Shown here one piece after another: positions 34,701 through 47,829 of a stretch of DNA of 64,000 nt. The notes below the pieces were generated by a model. The model was not told where the DNA came from. It saw only the letters and a program-made list of their open reading frames with translations, and made no database searches. Source of the stretch: Gyrodactylus bullatarudis. Taxonomy: Eukaryota > Platyhelminthes > Monogenea > Gyrodactylidea > Gyrodactylidae. The stretch spans positions 176,236 through 240,235 of the forward strand of contig SSNU01000132.1 of the NCBI GenBank assembly GCA_012064415.1, in the 5' to 3' direction. The translations under genes were made by a program, and so were the position numbers. Position 1 is the first letter of the stretch, and every line of letters starts with the position of its first letter.

Positions 34701-37700
34701 GATCAGCCTCCCACTTTCAAATCAACAAAAATTTTCAGCTCAAAGTTCGAAAAATGGCATTTTGGCGCCAAATGGGAATTTGAAAAATGAGCATATTTTT
34801 CATAAAAATAATTTTTTTCTTCAAATTGTAAAAATGGACAACATGAGTAGGATTCCAGAAAATCTTTAAAATATTCGAGTTCTGGATGAAAAAATCGTGA
34901 TTTCTGTAAAAATCATAAATTCCTAATTCATATCAATTAGCTTTATATTACGAAAATTCCTTATAAGGAATTATTCTTGAATTTGGACTCCTGAGATTGA
35001 ATCGAAATTCATATTTATAGCTCACTAATTTTGCATTAACATTTTTAGAATGCTATTACGGTAAGGTCATCAATGTAGGGCCTCAAAAAATATGCGGTTA
35101 TGTAACAAAATTTATGCATTTAAGGCTCATCAAAATATGCATTTTTATGCATTTGTAATCATCAGTTTTTTACTAATAAGTAATACGCTTAGTTTAGAAA
35201 ATTCTAAATTTTTATCAAAATGTCCCATAAAATTAATCCATAAGGATACATCCGCTCATACTTTGAGGCTTTGCAAGAGGTCAATGTGGCTGTTTCAACC
35301 AGGTCTATTCAAATAATTGAATGACATGGAAAATGATAACATGCCTGAATCTGATTGGTTGATTCTATAACCGATGCCACACATAGATGTAAGGAATATT
35401 TGTATTAACTCGTTCAACCAATCAAATTCAATGTAAAACAATCCTTTATCATTAGTAAATTTTAATCATCAACTGAGATATTATCTAAGGCTATATATAG
35501 AATAATTGGAAAATCATGTTTGCAGAATTTAGAGCGAAAACAGGATCAATTTGTCAAAATCTAAAACTCCACACTCTCATTAACTGACGAAACATTTTCT
35601 GGGTCTCTAATTATTTCTCCCATTCGATTCGATCATTCGTTCCTTTTAACATTGTACTATTTCCATCATTGATAGACATGTTCATCTTTATTTACACCAC
35701 TTTTTAATCGCATAGTCATTTCTAAATCAAAAGGAGCAAGATGCGATCATTCAGTATGATTAGTTAGAGTTTAGTTCAAGAGTATAAAATTCTCCTCAAT
35801 TCATAAATCATCATGCGCGCAAATCTATAAATCTTTTTTTTATCATATTTATCTATTTAGAAAGAAATCCTGGATCATATTGAGAATCGTTTCTTACACG
35901 GTATCTACTACACAAAGATTAACGATATATTCCTTGCCTTGAATCCAAGCGGACTCAAATGTTCTCACCTATATCATGTGAATGAATCCATCAGATATTC
36001 TGAGGAGATATTTCGTCAACTCGGCCTGAACACACAGAAAAAAATGATTGATTTTACTGCTGATAAGAAGCCAAGAGAAGAGTTACCACCGCATATTTTC
36101 GGCTTGGCCACTGAAATATTCACAAAGGCATTGTTAACTGAAACTAATCAAGTTGTTGTTATAAGCGGAGAGAGTGGTTCTGGAAAGACAACATCGGCTG
36201 ATTTTATAGTCCGACAAATTGTGTTTATTGCTTCACAGAAAAAGGTGAGTAAAAGTGATTTTGCCATCATCTTTTTCCTAAAGATTTTACAATCTTTGAA
36301 CTTTTTAGAATTATCCAAAAAGTGTAAACTCGTCAGCGAATTTCCTGGAGCAATCTCTCCTTCGATTACAAGCTCCTATTGAGGCTCTTGGCAACGCCAG
36401 AACTAAATTGAACAAAAACTCTTCCAGATGTGCCAAGTTTACTGAAATCATCATACAACTTGATTCTGATGTAAACAATAAAAAGACCCAAGTGGAAAGA
36501 TTATCAGATTTATTAAATAAGAAGAATATTTTAGTTGGGGGTGAGTAATATGGTTCTTAAATGTAATTTCAAAAAAACTTCATCTAAAGTACCATTGTAT
36601 ACGTGAATGTAAGCCTAACCTTTACACCATATAAAGCTAGTTAAATACAAGAACCTCATTTTTTTAAATTTTAAATTGATGAAAATGATTTTCAAACCTA
36701 AACCTCATTTTACCAGTTGAAGAAAAAAATCTGGTTAATGAGGATTACATTAACTAGATTTAAAAATTATTTTTATCAATTTTTGATGATAAGAATGAGG
36801 TTTTTGTAAAAATCTAAAATTTTCAACTTCATATTAACAAACTTTAGAATCAATAGAATTTATTCTAATTAGTATTTCAAATTATCCTAATTATAGGCAT
36901 ACTGTATTACTAAATATTATTTCAACACCTTTAGCTCGAATTTCACTATTTCTACTTGAAAGAAGTCGTGTGGCATGTGTTAATGAAGGTGAGAGTAACT
37001 TTCATATTTTCGGCCAACTCTTGATCGGCGCTGAAAATGTGCTTGGAGAAAACTTTTACCTGTCAAAAAATGTGGAATACAAGTAAGTCTTTTGAGAGAA
37101 ATGCAATTTTTTTACAAATATCTTGTACATTCATTTATTTTTTCAAGGTTTCTCGATTCCTCCTTTTCCGATGTCTACTCTCAAGCAACTCAGAATGGTG
37201 AATTTATCTTTTTTCATTTAAATATTTTTGAAATGTTAAACTTGAAACTTTTAAATTTAATAAGATTATATATCAGTAGACAAGTTTAGAGAAGTACACG
37301 AGGCCTTCCTTGAATTAGGTCTTTCAGAGGAAGAGATTAGTGAATTCTATCGAACCCTAGCTGCAATCTTACACCTGGGCAATCTCACATTTGTTCCAAG
37401 CTGGTCACTTGATACAATTCAACGAGGAAGCCATCATCAATTCTGTGATCAATTCTCTGACGAGTCTACAATTGAAGATTACTCAGGCAAAGACCGATCA
37501 AGTGGTCAGGGCTATGGTTCAGATGGCTTCTGGGGCTCCGGAACAGCCAAAGATAATGATTCTGGCCTAGGAACAAAGATCAAGTCTGGCTCAAATAAAA
37601 CAAAATATAAAATTCCCGATTTTGTATTGGGCTTAAAGAGTACCGATAATAATCCTTTCATTATCAACTGGGACAAGAGTTCTGATAAAATAGCCAAGAC

Positions 37701-40700
37701 TGAGTGAGTTTCTATTCCCTTCATTAATTCATTTTTAATCTAATTAAGGAAGCAAGATAATTATCTTATAATAATAATAATAAGACTACTGGTTTTTCTA
37801 TTTAATCAGATTCAATCGTCGAAAGTCAATCTATTCTGCTTGGAGGTATCAGAGTCACAATAACAATAATAATATGAATGATAATGACGAATCTTTCGAT
37901 CTTCACGAGACTAGAAATCGCACTCACAGGAGATCAATGAATTTAGAGGAGAAAAGAAAAACAACAAATGAAACTTGCTCCATCGTTGAACAAGATACTG
38001 TTGAAATAAGTAATCTCAATGTATTTGAATAATTTACAGAAATTATCTCAACATCTGCAATATGATAAAAAACGAAAAAAATTTATATTGTTAATTGTAG
38101 GAAAGAAAAATTAAGAATCAATTGGGTCAATACAAATCATGTAAGGGGTTCTTTTGGATGCATAAGTTTCGATCTTCTTTCTTGGTTAGAAATTTCTCCC
38201 GGATTTTGAAGTCTATAAGTTTATCGCTTGTGCATTTGAATCAAATTTTGAAATTTTCCTGATCCTATTGTACTTTGATATTGAGGAACTCTTTTTGTTT
38301 ATGCTTATAGCTAGTTTATATGTAAATTTTTTCGAGTTTGATCAAGATTTTTTTGGTAGCTTTAGTGTATACTGTCTGTCTCATATATATAGTGAAAAAT
38401 CAGTAGGCAAATAATAACCAAGATTTATTCACGAATTCTCTTATTATTTCAGTTGCGAATTTGATTGGTCTCTGTCCAGTTGAATTTTACAAACGACTCA
38501 CAGAAACAGAACTCCTTCTTCCCGGCAACGGCAGATCTGTTAGAAATGTTTGTTTATTTTTCAAAATCTCGAGAATCAAGTAACAGCTTTGATTTTTATA
38601 GAGTGGAACAACATCTCGAGATCATGGACCAGAGGCTTATCCGAAACCAAACATTGCTCAGCGTCCTCGGATGAATACCCATTCCAGAAATCGAAATGAA
38701 CCTGAACTTAATGAACATGGATTTCGGCGTAATGTCTATTGTCCTGGCTGCCCTCAGTGTAGAGGGGTTCCCAGTCAGCCAGATCAACCATTTCAAAGAG
38801 TCAACTATCGTCCAGAAAAAATCAAACGCTCATACTCAATTAGTGAAGCTCAGATAACACGATCAGCCTTATCTAGAAGTCTTTATAGTCGTCTCGTCTC
38901 TTGGCTCTTTGGTCAAATAAACGAGAAGTTAAATCGTCAAAAGATTATCAATTCAGAATCAAGGATCTACGAAAAGTTGGTTTGAATTAAATTTTTTTCT
39001 ATATTGACTGTAAAATCACTTGTGCAGAAATAAATGGCTAAAGCAGTAAGCAATGTAGTTTTTTGGCCTTTTTTCCAAATAACATAATAACAGAATTTGT
39101 TCTATCATGACTACATCACTGCTCCATTTCATTAGTTATTTTATAGTCGAATAATTAAAAGTTAATAACGAAAAGTTACCATTCTTGTATAATTCATCAT
39201 AGCAATCCAGAACGTATTGTCAAAGTCGGAATCTTGGACATGTTTGGTTTTGAGAATTTATCAAAGAACTCCTTCGAGCAGCTCTGCATCAATTTTGCTA
39301 ATGAAGAACTTCAATTTTACTTTAACCATCGAATCTTTCAATGGGAAAAGGTGAGTATTATGTACTTTGTATAATAATTGATGGAATTAATCGATGAAAT
39401 TAACATATATATAGCAACAACTAGAAGAGGAAGGTATTCAGTTATCTTCTCTAACAGGAAAAAACGAATTCATGTTCCCTACAAAAGATAACACGGATGT
39501 TTTGAAAATGTTCCTCAGTCGTCCAATAGGTCTTTTCGCCTTGATAGAAGAAGAGACAGCTCTTCAGGGCGGCCGAGATACTTCACTCCTTGACAAGATG
39601 AACGCCCATCTGAGTGTGAATTTCAAAAGTTACATACTATCGAAAAGTTCAGTTTCCCAAAACTTTGGGATTCGTCATTATGCTGGAACTGTAAGCTATG
39701 AGGTGGCTGGTTTCTTGGAAAAAAATAAAGATCGCATGCCTGCATACCTTGCAGATTTGATGAAATTTTCCAGTCTGAGGTTGATCAAAAAACTATTCGA
39801 CTCGAAATATTTCGATGGTCATGGCCAATGGATCTCCTCGGAAGGTATACCAACAGAAGAGATTTACCATTCAACGAATGATATCATTGGAAGTTTTATG
39901 AAGAAAAATCAAAATCCTCCCTTTGATTTCAAAGTTTACGACAATTGTGAGTTTTCCATCATTCTCCTTAGTTTTATTATATGGAAATTATTCAGTGTCC
40001 CTAACCAAGTCATTCTATTTGACCAATAACACTTGTTAAAATTCTTTCCATTTCGTTCTATGAGATGTCTACGAATATCGGTTTTGAGTTGAGTTACCGA
40101 AGTCATATTGAATAAAAAAAGATGATCCCAATTATTTCACAAATAAGGCCTTAATTTCGGGCATATTCATCATTTTGATAAATGCCATACAAGTAAAAAT
40201 TTGCAAAGATAAATAATATACAATCATTGGTTCAAATTTATTACAATTGTGGTTGGTCAATCCCTTTTTTAATGGCTGAGTAATAGTTTTTTGTTAATAA
40301 ATTCTGTAGTTAGTAAAATCATTCAGTTTATTCATAACATCCCTAGGACTTTTTCAGGAGTGTTACACATCAATAGAACCTTGAAAGCTTTACAAAATTA
40401 GATGCTAGTAGGAATGAAAACTTTACTTATTTGATATTCTATAGTATTATAGTCTTAAACTCTGCTCATTCATTTTCGATCCATACGAAATTTATCAACC
40501 AATCAGTTTATCAATTTTTGTTAATAATCTAAACTTTTTCCCAGATTTTTAAAAGTCAAAAATTACTTCTTTCTATTTCATTAATCTAGATTTAAATTCA
40601 AATGAAAACCAACGTAGCTCATACATGGAGACTAGTTCAAGTCAATTCAGTCCAAGTGTAAGTTTTACAAAGTATTCTTATTTAAATTCTTCTAGAATGG

Positions 40701-43700
40701 TCCCAATAAAAAGAATCAAAAGAGTTCAGTTACAGCCAACTTTAAGAGTTCAATGAACATGTTACTATCTAAAATTATCAACGGAAACCCAACCTTCGTC
40801 CGTTGTATTCGACCAAATTTATTGAACTATAAAGAAAATTCATTAAAAGAGACACATTTATCAACTAACAACTTGCAGTCACATTCGTTTATCGACGAGA
40901 CAAAGAAAAATTCTTCTCTTCTTGACTTGTCGAACTGTGATAGGATCAAACGATCAAAGTCTAACAACTTCTCTCATACTGAACCCCCTCCAATACCGCC
41001 GAGACCTTTGAATATTCTCAAGAATAAGTCAGTTACTAAGCTTGATGATCTCTCCAGGAGTAATTATTTCAATCATAAAATTATATTACGCCAACTCATC
41101 GACACTGGTGTCCTTGAAACCATCTATATTCGACAATTAGGCTTTCCTGTTCGTATACCCATCGATGTTTTTGTAGAAAAGTAAACTGTTTTATATTCTA
41201 ATCTTTTCTCCTTTCTTTCTAGCTATTATTGTCTTTATTTTGTACCAGAGGATGTTGTTAGATATTCCTTGCAGATTTACCAAATTTCTTGTGCTCTCAA
41301 CTTGTCTTTTAAGAAGAGAAATAAATCAGTCCAGGAGGTATTCCTCTCTATTGCAGAATTAGTTTCTCAAAGTAAGATAATTCTTAAATTACTCAATTTA
41401 GAAAACACCAAAAGAGACATTCAGTCTTCTTCTGTTGTGCATAGCCAGGAGAATTTGGATAGACTCATAGGTCTTTTCATCCAAGAAATTGGTGATTGGA
41501 TAAGTTTAATTGCTGATTCATCAAATTTATTCGGTGACGGATCAAATCCTGAAACGAGTGAATGGATTTTTGGCAAGAAGAAAATCTTACTTAAAATGAG
41601 AGCTCTGAAAAAACTCGACACTCGCCTTAATTCTGTAATTCGTTCTGTTGTGTACATACAAAGACGTTGGAGGAAAATCCTCTGGCTATCTCGTATCAAT
41701 ACAATTATTGATAAGGCAAAGAAAAAAGCCAAAAGTGTAGAACTTAAATCCCCATCATTTCCTTACGGCCAAAATTCCAACATAATTGCAGCTTACATGA
41801 TACCCTCGATGGTAACAGGTAATATGCCAGTCTCTCGGAGTTATCAAACCCTCCATGATAATAGCTCTCATGGATTAGAAGAGGAACGATTCATCTTTCA
41901 AAATGCAGGTTCCCATCTTGTCTATTCCACGCCTCAGAGTCGTAATGACAACAGTTTGAATCAATATCATCATAATCACCAGAGTCGGGAACAGAATCAA
42001 ACTCCTCTACCGAATCCACCACCCATTTTTACTAGTCCAAATCATAATCATGCTTCCTCCCCATCGGTTAATCAAGAGACTCCTTATTATCGTATTTTTA
42101 CCAATCAGAATATGGAAAGTTCACAGGTAATTTAATTTTGCATTTCAACTCAAATTTTTAAGCAGTATTGTAAAAATGAACTCATCTTAGCATTCATTAT
42201 GTAATTTTCTTTCATCCTGCAGACCTCAAACCAGAATACGCCTAGACCTGTCTCGAACAATAATTCTCGGCTTCCAATACCGAATCTCCCTACGGCCCCA
42301 GTTTCCTCGTCCAATCAAATTGCTCCCAATAATATGACAAAATCTTGGATAAGCTCATCGAATATTAAACAAACCCCTCAGACTATTTACTCAAGAACAC
42401 CCCAGAATGAGCCTCGAGGAAAATCCGGTGGAAATATATCTCCCCCACAAACATATTCCAGACCTGTCAGCTGGCATATTGACCGATTTGAAGGGCAAAT
42501 TCATTCAAACTCTTTTAACAGACCCAATAGAAGTGTAGGTTTCTTTAATTAGATTTGATTTTAATTATACTCCTAATTAGTGTTTTATTGAAATACTAAG
42601 GCTACAAACCTTTTTACTAGAGCTTCAAAAATATTATATCTTTTATGATTTTATTGTTTAATTACTAATAAAATAAATTAGTATTTATTTTATCATTAGA
42701 AACTCAATAAGAGAATTAATCAGGTAAATTTTATATTTAGACTAATTGTAGAATTTTTCATCAGTAAGAAATTTCCACAATTGTGTAATTACAACAAAAA
42801 AGTTGTATTTAAATCCACTTTATGTTCACTAGTCAGAAGTCATTTTTTTATGATTAGTGAAATGAAACAATTCTACATGAATTTAGGTAAATAAGAGAAA
42901 CTTCATTTGAATATACTATGTACTTAGTATATTTGCGATATTCTTTTACCATAGTCAATGAATCCTGATACAAACTGTGGAGGTCAATTCATAAATAGAA
43001 CTGATTCTCACCGTTCCGAGATCTCTCTGCGAAGTAACAGTGCTCAAAGTCAAGCAAGTCGCCTGCAAAATTCCTACTCAAAGTATCAGCAAAAAGTTGT
43101 CGATAGCGATTCTTTCCTAAATGAAATGAATGCAAACCTAGCTTTGAAACAACGCTCAAAAACTAACCACAGTCCTACCATGAATCATCATGGAACTTGT
43201 CGCAAGGTCAACCAGAATGGTAATACTCTTGTTCCAGATGATTTTAAATTTTTTAAAAATGATCCATCCGAGGTTTATCACCAAGAAAGTAGTCAATCCT
43301 TCTATGGCCAAATGCACCCATCATGTGTACAATCAGCTAGAACCAACAATAATCCTGTTATGAATCATAGTAAATTAATTATTTTGAAAAATATGCTCTT
43401 ATTCCCAATGATGCATTTAGATTTAATCGTTGACTAATCTAATTGATCTTTTTCAGACGATAGCAAACTGGTTTGTTACTAAATATTACATTTAACACAA
43501 CATTCAAAAATTATCCTATAATTACAGAGTCATTTTTTTAATTTGGTTATTTTTATCAGTATTGTTTCCAGCTATAAACTACTTTTGAGTTCTCATGTTA
43601 TTGGTTAATCTAAATTTGTTTTCTTGGATAAAGTTCTTTGTTTCCATAGGATTTCATCAAGTTATTGCAGACTTTATTTACATTGTAAATTTTACAATAA

Positions 43701-46700
43701 ATTCACTGATCAAAAAGAGGAAAGTTTGAGTTTCATGTTTTACTCTAATAAACTTTACTTTAAGTTGAATATTCTAAGTCAGCAAAGTATTTAGATTTTT
43801 GACCTGTTTTAGAGAACTGGCGAGATACAGCATTAATTAAAGATTAATTATCATATTCTTTTATTTTCTCATACCTATGATTTCAGTATCAAATGATATT
43901 TTTCTTGAATAGTATTTCGACTTTTCCGATTTATAATATGAATTCAAATTAAAACTAGTGAATATTTTTCTAACAGCATGTCAATTACAGATTGTAGAAA
44001 AATTGTCAAGTAAATTCAAATTTTTTTCTCATCAGAGTCGAGGTAGAAATGTTGGTGAAAGTTTCAGAAATGATTCCGATCAAATGCACCATTATGACTC
44101 GAATACCACTAGGTTTACTCGAAAGGGAAGTGGGGAAAATTATTGTTATCAGGTACCCTTAAATTCTGATGTTCAGACTAATTCCATGTGCAACCCTGAC
44201 AACAAGAGCAATAAGAATTATAGCAGTGTAAGTTTGAGTTCTACTCTGTTTTCTCAGCTTTTTAATCATTTCTTATAATAAACTAGTGTCATGAGGATTG
44301 CTTGCGATGTCCACTACCCTCGTCTCCAACACGAATGATGAGTTTACATCGTCCCAACCAGACAATCGAGTCCAAAAATGCCATGTGTGAATCTGTCTAT
44401 TGTGGGAAGGGAACCACAAATCCCTATGAAACATTTGCAGATATTAGCACTAGAAGTTTTCACGAGAGAGATAGATCTGAGAAAAAATCTCAAATCTATC
44501 CTCCTCCACCACAAAAGCCAATAATTCAAAATGTTAGCTCAAACTATCAGGAAAAGAATTCACCCGAAATACCCTATCAGAATTTGTCAAGTCATTCTGG
44601 TAATAATCGTATGATTCTAAGGCCATCATCGCAACAAAGTTTCAATGAGAATATTTTTAATGTTAACTGTGAAAGTCGAAGGTCTGTTGATCCATCATTC
44701 TTTGCTAGGCGCAATAAGACACCTGAGACTGTTCGATCTAATTATATTTTCAATGCATCACCTCTTCAGCCACAATCATTGCAAACTTCTGAATATAATG
44801 GAAGCATCCAAAGTGAATAAATTTACATAATGCGCGATGCTAATTTTGAATGAAATATGAATATTTTAAAATCCTGTGCCCATTTTAATTTTTCAAAATT
44901 AAGTTTTATCGAAATTTTTTAACCAATCGAGAAAGATAAAATTGTCTATTTTTATCAATACATGATGATCATCTAATAAAACTGTATTCCTTAAATCCAC
45001 TTAGATTGGTATCGGTTTTTTATTTGAAATTTTTCTAAAAAACAAAGTTTTGAACCAATCAGAGTCATAAGATTGTTATTGTTTCATTGGATGATCATCA
45101 TAAACCAATTAAACAGACGATTTTTTCATCTAAACTCGTTCTTGATTGGTTAAATAAAATTTTGATGAAAAACTGAATGGGTCTGCATTCTTATCAGAGA
45201 TCGGTGTGAATTTTTGTCCAGTAAGATTTATAAAATATAAACAAAAAAATCCGAATCGGAATTAAGCTTGAAATATTTTTCTTTTTGAAGATGAGAAGCC
45301 TCAAGCTCCAATGTCAACACGTGCTAATTATGTTAAGCCTGCCTCACACAATCAAGTTCCAATCATACAGTCTGTACGAAGCCATGGTGCACATCATCTA
45401 CAATCAAAGTCTTTCAATAACTTCAACAATCATGATTCAGTTATTCGCGAGACTATGCCAACACCTCATGGAGATCAAGATTTCTATGTTTCTGAGCAGA
45501 TACCATCAAACATGAGCCGGTCTATTGATGGATATATGCAGGCAAATAGAAAGGTTACTAACGTCCAATATAGAAATATCGATACACCAATACCGGTCGA
45601 AAATCTAACTAAAAAAACCCAAAACGATTTGTAAGTATTGTTTTAGGAATCTAGTTTTTTGAGAATCTTATATATTCCATCTATTTTTTTATTCGATGTT
45701 TACTCTTGAGTAGTAATGATATTAAAAGAAATAAAGTCCGACCTTTTCTCTTTGTAATCAATAAACTCGGTGATAAACATGGATTGACGAAGAAACTATA
45801 TGTATTCTTTCAAAAGTATGTAATAAACTGAAAGAAAAAAAACATGACTGTTTGCTTTGTAGATAGCTAAGAAATTTGAGAAGTATTACAGAATAAGCTT
45901 TTATTGATTTCTAATGACTCTGTTATCTTTAGTCTTGTCCTTCTTTGTGAATTCTTTTTAGCTATATACTTAACCTATTTCTTTTACTGGAGCTAATGTA
46001 AGTTTACTGTATTCTGAGTCTCTTTCTCTTGACTATTCTAATTTTTAATAGTTTGTTCTTTTCTTTAAACTCGTTTCTTGCTTCCATCTGCTCAAATAAT
46101 TTTCATCTTGTTTCTATTTCTTATTTGAAAACTTTCATAAATTTCAAGAGGTTCTGTTCCTTTACCCCTCTAAATAAAAATTCAGTTTGAATTATCATGA
46201 GATATCGGGAATTTTTTTGCATGCCTCGCATTTGAAATTCTACCTATTAATTCTAGTTCAATAGTTATCTCTCAAATTTTATCCGAAAGTGTTCGGACGA
46301 TTGCGTATTGGTACTATGCGATAAAAGTTGTGATTATAATTGAACTACTGTTTATTTTTCTAGGAAAGTAGATTGAGAATAATAAATACTAAATTTTACA
46401 ATCATATGAAAATGATTTGAGATTTAGTATTTAGCATAAATTAAAAGGTGTTTATTTTTCGAATCTTTAGATCTGTGAGAAAATAAATGAGGCAGGTGAA
46501 TTTAAAGTAGCTCCAACTAGAATATGAGAACAAAGACATTTCGTTCGTCTTATAGAAATCATTCTACAAATCCATGACAAAAGAATATGAGCTTTCACAT
46601 GATGAATCCGATAGGAATTAGGTCTGATCTTTTAACGGAGGAAGAGTCTTTAGATTTTCTCAAGCTTATTAGAGATCTTTGATGTGGTTTTCCGAATTAA

Positions 46701-47829
46701 GCCAGATGCATAATCAATTGAAAGGAACTTTTTGCATGAGACACCGAGCTCTTTAATTCTCTTTGTAAGATATACTGAGTGAAGATCGTTTTTTGATCAG
46801 GCATTTTATGATGGGCTAATATACAGGTTTATTTTATTCAGTTCTAAATGCAAGAACCATTTAATTTTTAACCATCTTTTAATGTTTGTAAACGGGGATC
46901 AGAGCAAATACAGAATAAAATGAAAAGAATAGGATTAATAGCTCAATTTTGCACCAAAGTGCAACTAGACTAGATGAATGATTGTGAAATGAATACTGTA
47001 TCAGCAAAGTGTGTTCTTTCAGATGTAATTTATTGAATTCTGATAGCAAATTGTGTTAAAGATTGTTTCTAGAATTGAACAAATATTTTTACAATAAAGG
47101 CTTCTACTAATATAAATGTACATTTCTTTGAAAAGCTGTTGTGTTATCTGGACTCAGTTAACTGACAAAAATTTCTTACCGCTTCAAGTCTGAAAAAAAG
47201 TTGTTAATTTACATTCTAAGAGTGTAGAATAGTAAATTAATCGATATAAATGTTACAAGATCTATTTCTATAATCTATATTTTTAAAGTTCCACTAATGA
47301 TGTTGAGAGGATTCGTGTTCTACCCACGCCTCCTTACAAATCATCCTCGTCCTACTTGAATACAAATCGTCCACCAAAGACTAATTCTTCTGTCAATTAT
47401 CAACATATCTCAAAGCAAATTAAGCTAAACAAAACTCCATTAAAAGGTCAGTCCATACCAAAAGGAACTTCATTTTCTGATAGGAATGCCATTCATAACC
47501 ATCCTGGCGCCAATTCTGCTTCGAAAATACCTCAATTCAAAAATTTAAAGCCACACTTTGACAATGGGACTATGGCCACTTCTAGTCAAGAAAGCTTTTG
47601 CCAACGTATGCCAAATGATGATATGGTACAACAAGCTGGGAATCCATTTCAGAAGAAATTACATCATATGATGCCACTACAGAATATTCCTAACAGTCTC
47701 AATAACTCCCAGTATCCGATGGCAACTGGATGTCTTCAGCATTCTAGGCACTTGTATCCTAATATGATTATAAACCCCTTAAATATTAATCCGATGCCAT
47801 TGAGTGTTCAGATGATGATGAAAAAATAA
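28709..47829 (+). CDS. MYO3: Class III myosin with N-terminal kinase (NINAC-like)
   Basis: Actin motor fused to a Ste20-type kinase, found in photoreceptor microvilli and stereocilia of other animals. The 23 predicted exons are 28709-28999, 29036-29850, 29979-30853, 32087-32340, 35861-36244, 36309-36540, 36935-37082, 37148-37197, 37280-37703, 37810-38009, 38453-38538, 38602-38975, 39203-39350, 39415-39946, 40590-40657, 40696-41180, 41223-42126, 42223-42534, 42955-43369, 43977-44227, 44287-44812, 45291-45630 and 47289-47829. They total 8,655 nt (2,884 aa). The kinase shows [15 protein letters not shown] and GTPYWMAPE. The motor shows P-loop GESGSGKT, switch I NKNSSR, switch II DMFGFE, actin-site TFVRCIRPN, and the [13 protein letters not shown] relay region, followed by an IQ motif ([12 protein letters not shown]). 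Human MYO3A and fly NINAC are about 1,500-1,600 aa. The extra length lies in a kinase insert, a roughly 320-aa kinase-motor linker, motor loops and a Ser/Asn/Gln/Pro-rich tail of about 900 aa. The boundary of exon 20 is least certain. Confidence 0.92.
30854..32086 (+). other. Myosin III intron 3
   Basis: A 1.2-kb intron with donor TGTGAGTC and an acceptor at 32081-32086. It is phase-compatible with flanking exons 3 and 4. It contains pyrimidine-rich runs near 31510-31590 but no gene or element that I recognise. Confidence 0.55.
32511..32998. mobile_element. MITE-like element with 22-bp terminal inverted repeats
   Basis: The left end (near 32511-32533) contains TTACTTGGAATTGGTGCA and the right end (32976-32998) contains its reverse complement TGCACCAATTCCAAGTAA. 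Inside, the 5' segment around 32539-32564 (GATATTAGACTTGGAC) reappears inverted near 32848-32868, so the element is palindromic beyond its ends. It is 488 bp long with no coding capacity, in keeping with a non-autonomous foldback/MITE. Confidence 0.75.
34239..34946. mobile_element. Foldback element with about 200-bp inverted arms
   Basis: The left arm starts near 34239 (AATAAAGTTGGTTAATATG) and is matched in inverse by the right arm ending near 34946. Further paired segments are TTTTTACAGAAATCTCGAT with ATCGTGATTTCTGTAAAAA, GGAATCCTACTCATGT with ACATGAGTAGGATTCC, and TTTGAAAGTGGGAG with CTCCCACTTTCAAA. The arms are about 200-230 bp with an unpaired centre. Related arm sequence occurs at 36795-36847 and 63548-63885, so this is a dispersed family. 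No transposase is encoded. Confidence 0.85.
35328..35460. repeat. Short palindromic (MITE-like) repeat
   Basis: GAATCTGATTGGTTGA at about 35347-35362 is repeated in inverse as TCAACCAATCAAATTC near 35413-35428, and the outer GAAAATGATAA pairs with TTATCATTAG near 35450. The unit is about 130 bp and noncoding, in myosin III intron 4. Confidence 0.55.
36637..36847. repeat. Degenerate foldback copy in myosin intron 6
   Basis: Within intron 36541-36934, AAGAACCTCATT (about 36649-36660) is mirrored by AATGAGGTTTTTG near 36795-36807. The segment running on to 36847 (TTTTTGTAAAAATCT...CTTCATATTAACAAACTTTA) resembles the terminal arm of the element at 34239-34946. It is probably an old member of that family. 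Confidence 0.5.
44895..45190. mobile_element. MITE-like foldback in myosin intron 21
   Basis: Left segments AGTTTTATCGAAATTTT and TTAACCAATCGAG (about 44902-44932) match the inverse of the right segments CTTGATTGGTTAA and AAAATTTTGATGAAAAACT (about 45153-45183). Further inside, GTCTATTTTTATCAATACAT and TGATGATCATC pair with GATGATCATCA and TTAAACAGAC. The unit is about 290 bp and noncoding, lying between exons 21 and 22. Confidence 0.7.
45631..47288 (+). other. Myosin III intron 22, nothing recognised
   Basis: A 1.66-kb intron between tail exons, defined by donor GTAAGT at 45631 and an acceptor ending at 47288. No reading frame, RNA gene or inverted repeat stood out in either strand. Confidence 0.5.

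Larger units (their letters stand above)
32341..35860 (+). other. Myosin III intron 4, rich in foldback elements
   Basis: The longest myosin intron (3.5 kb). It separates the kinase-linker exons from the first motor exon and holds three palindromic elements (32511-32998, 34239-34946, 35328-35460), listed separately. The plus-strand open stretch at 34561-34869 is part of the second element and not a gene. The one at 35092-35316 has no recognisable content. Confidence 0.65.

Noticed and set aside
34561..34869. 102-codon plus-strand open stretch as a gene
   Set aside because: It lies entirely within the foldback element at 34239-34946, and a related sequence at 63.5-63.9 kb has a different frame structure. 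It is repeat DNA.
43958..44040. Alternative starts of myosin III exon 20 at later AG sites (after ATTACAG or CATCAG)
   Set aside because: With the exon 19 donor at 43370 these leave the wrong phase and give an early stop. The acceptor at 43976 keeps the frame, though a weaker donor in exon 19 would rescue the others.
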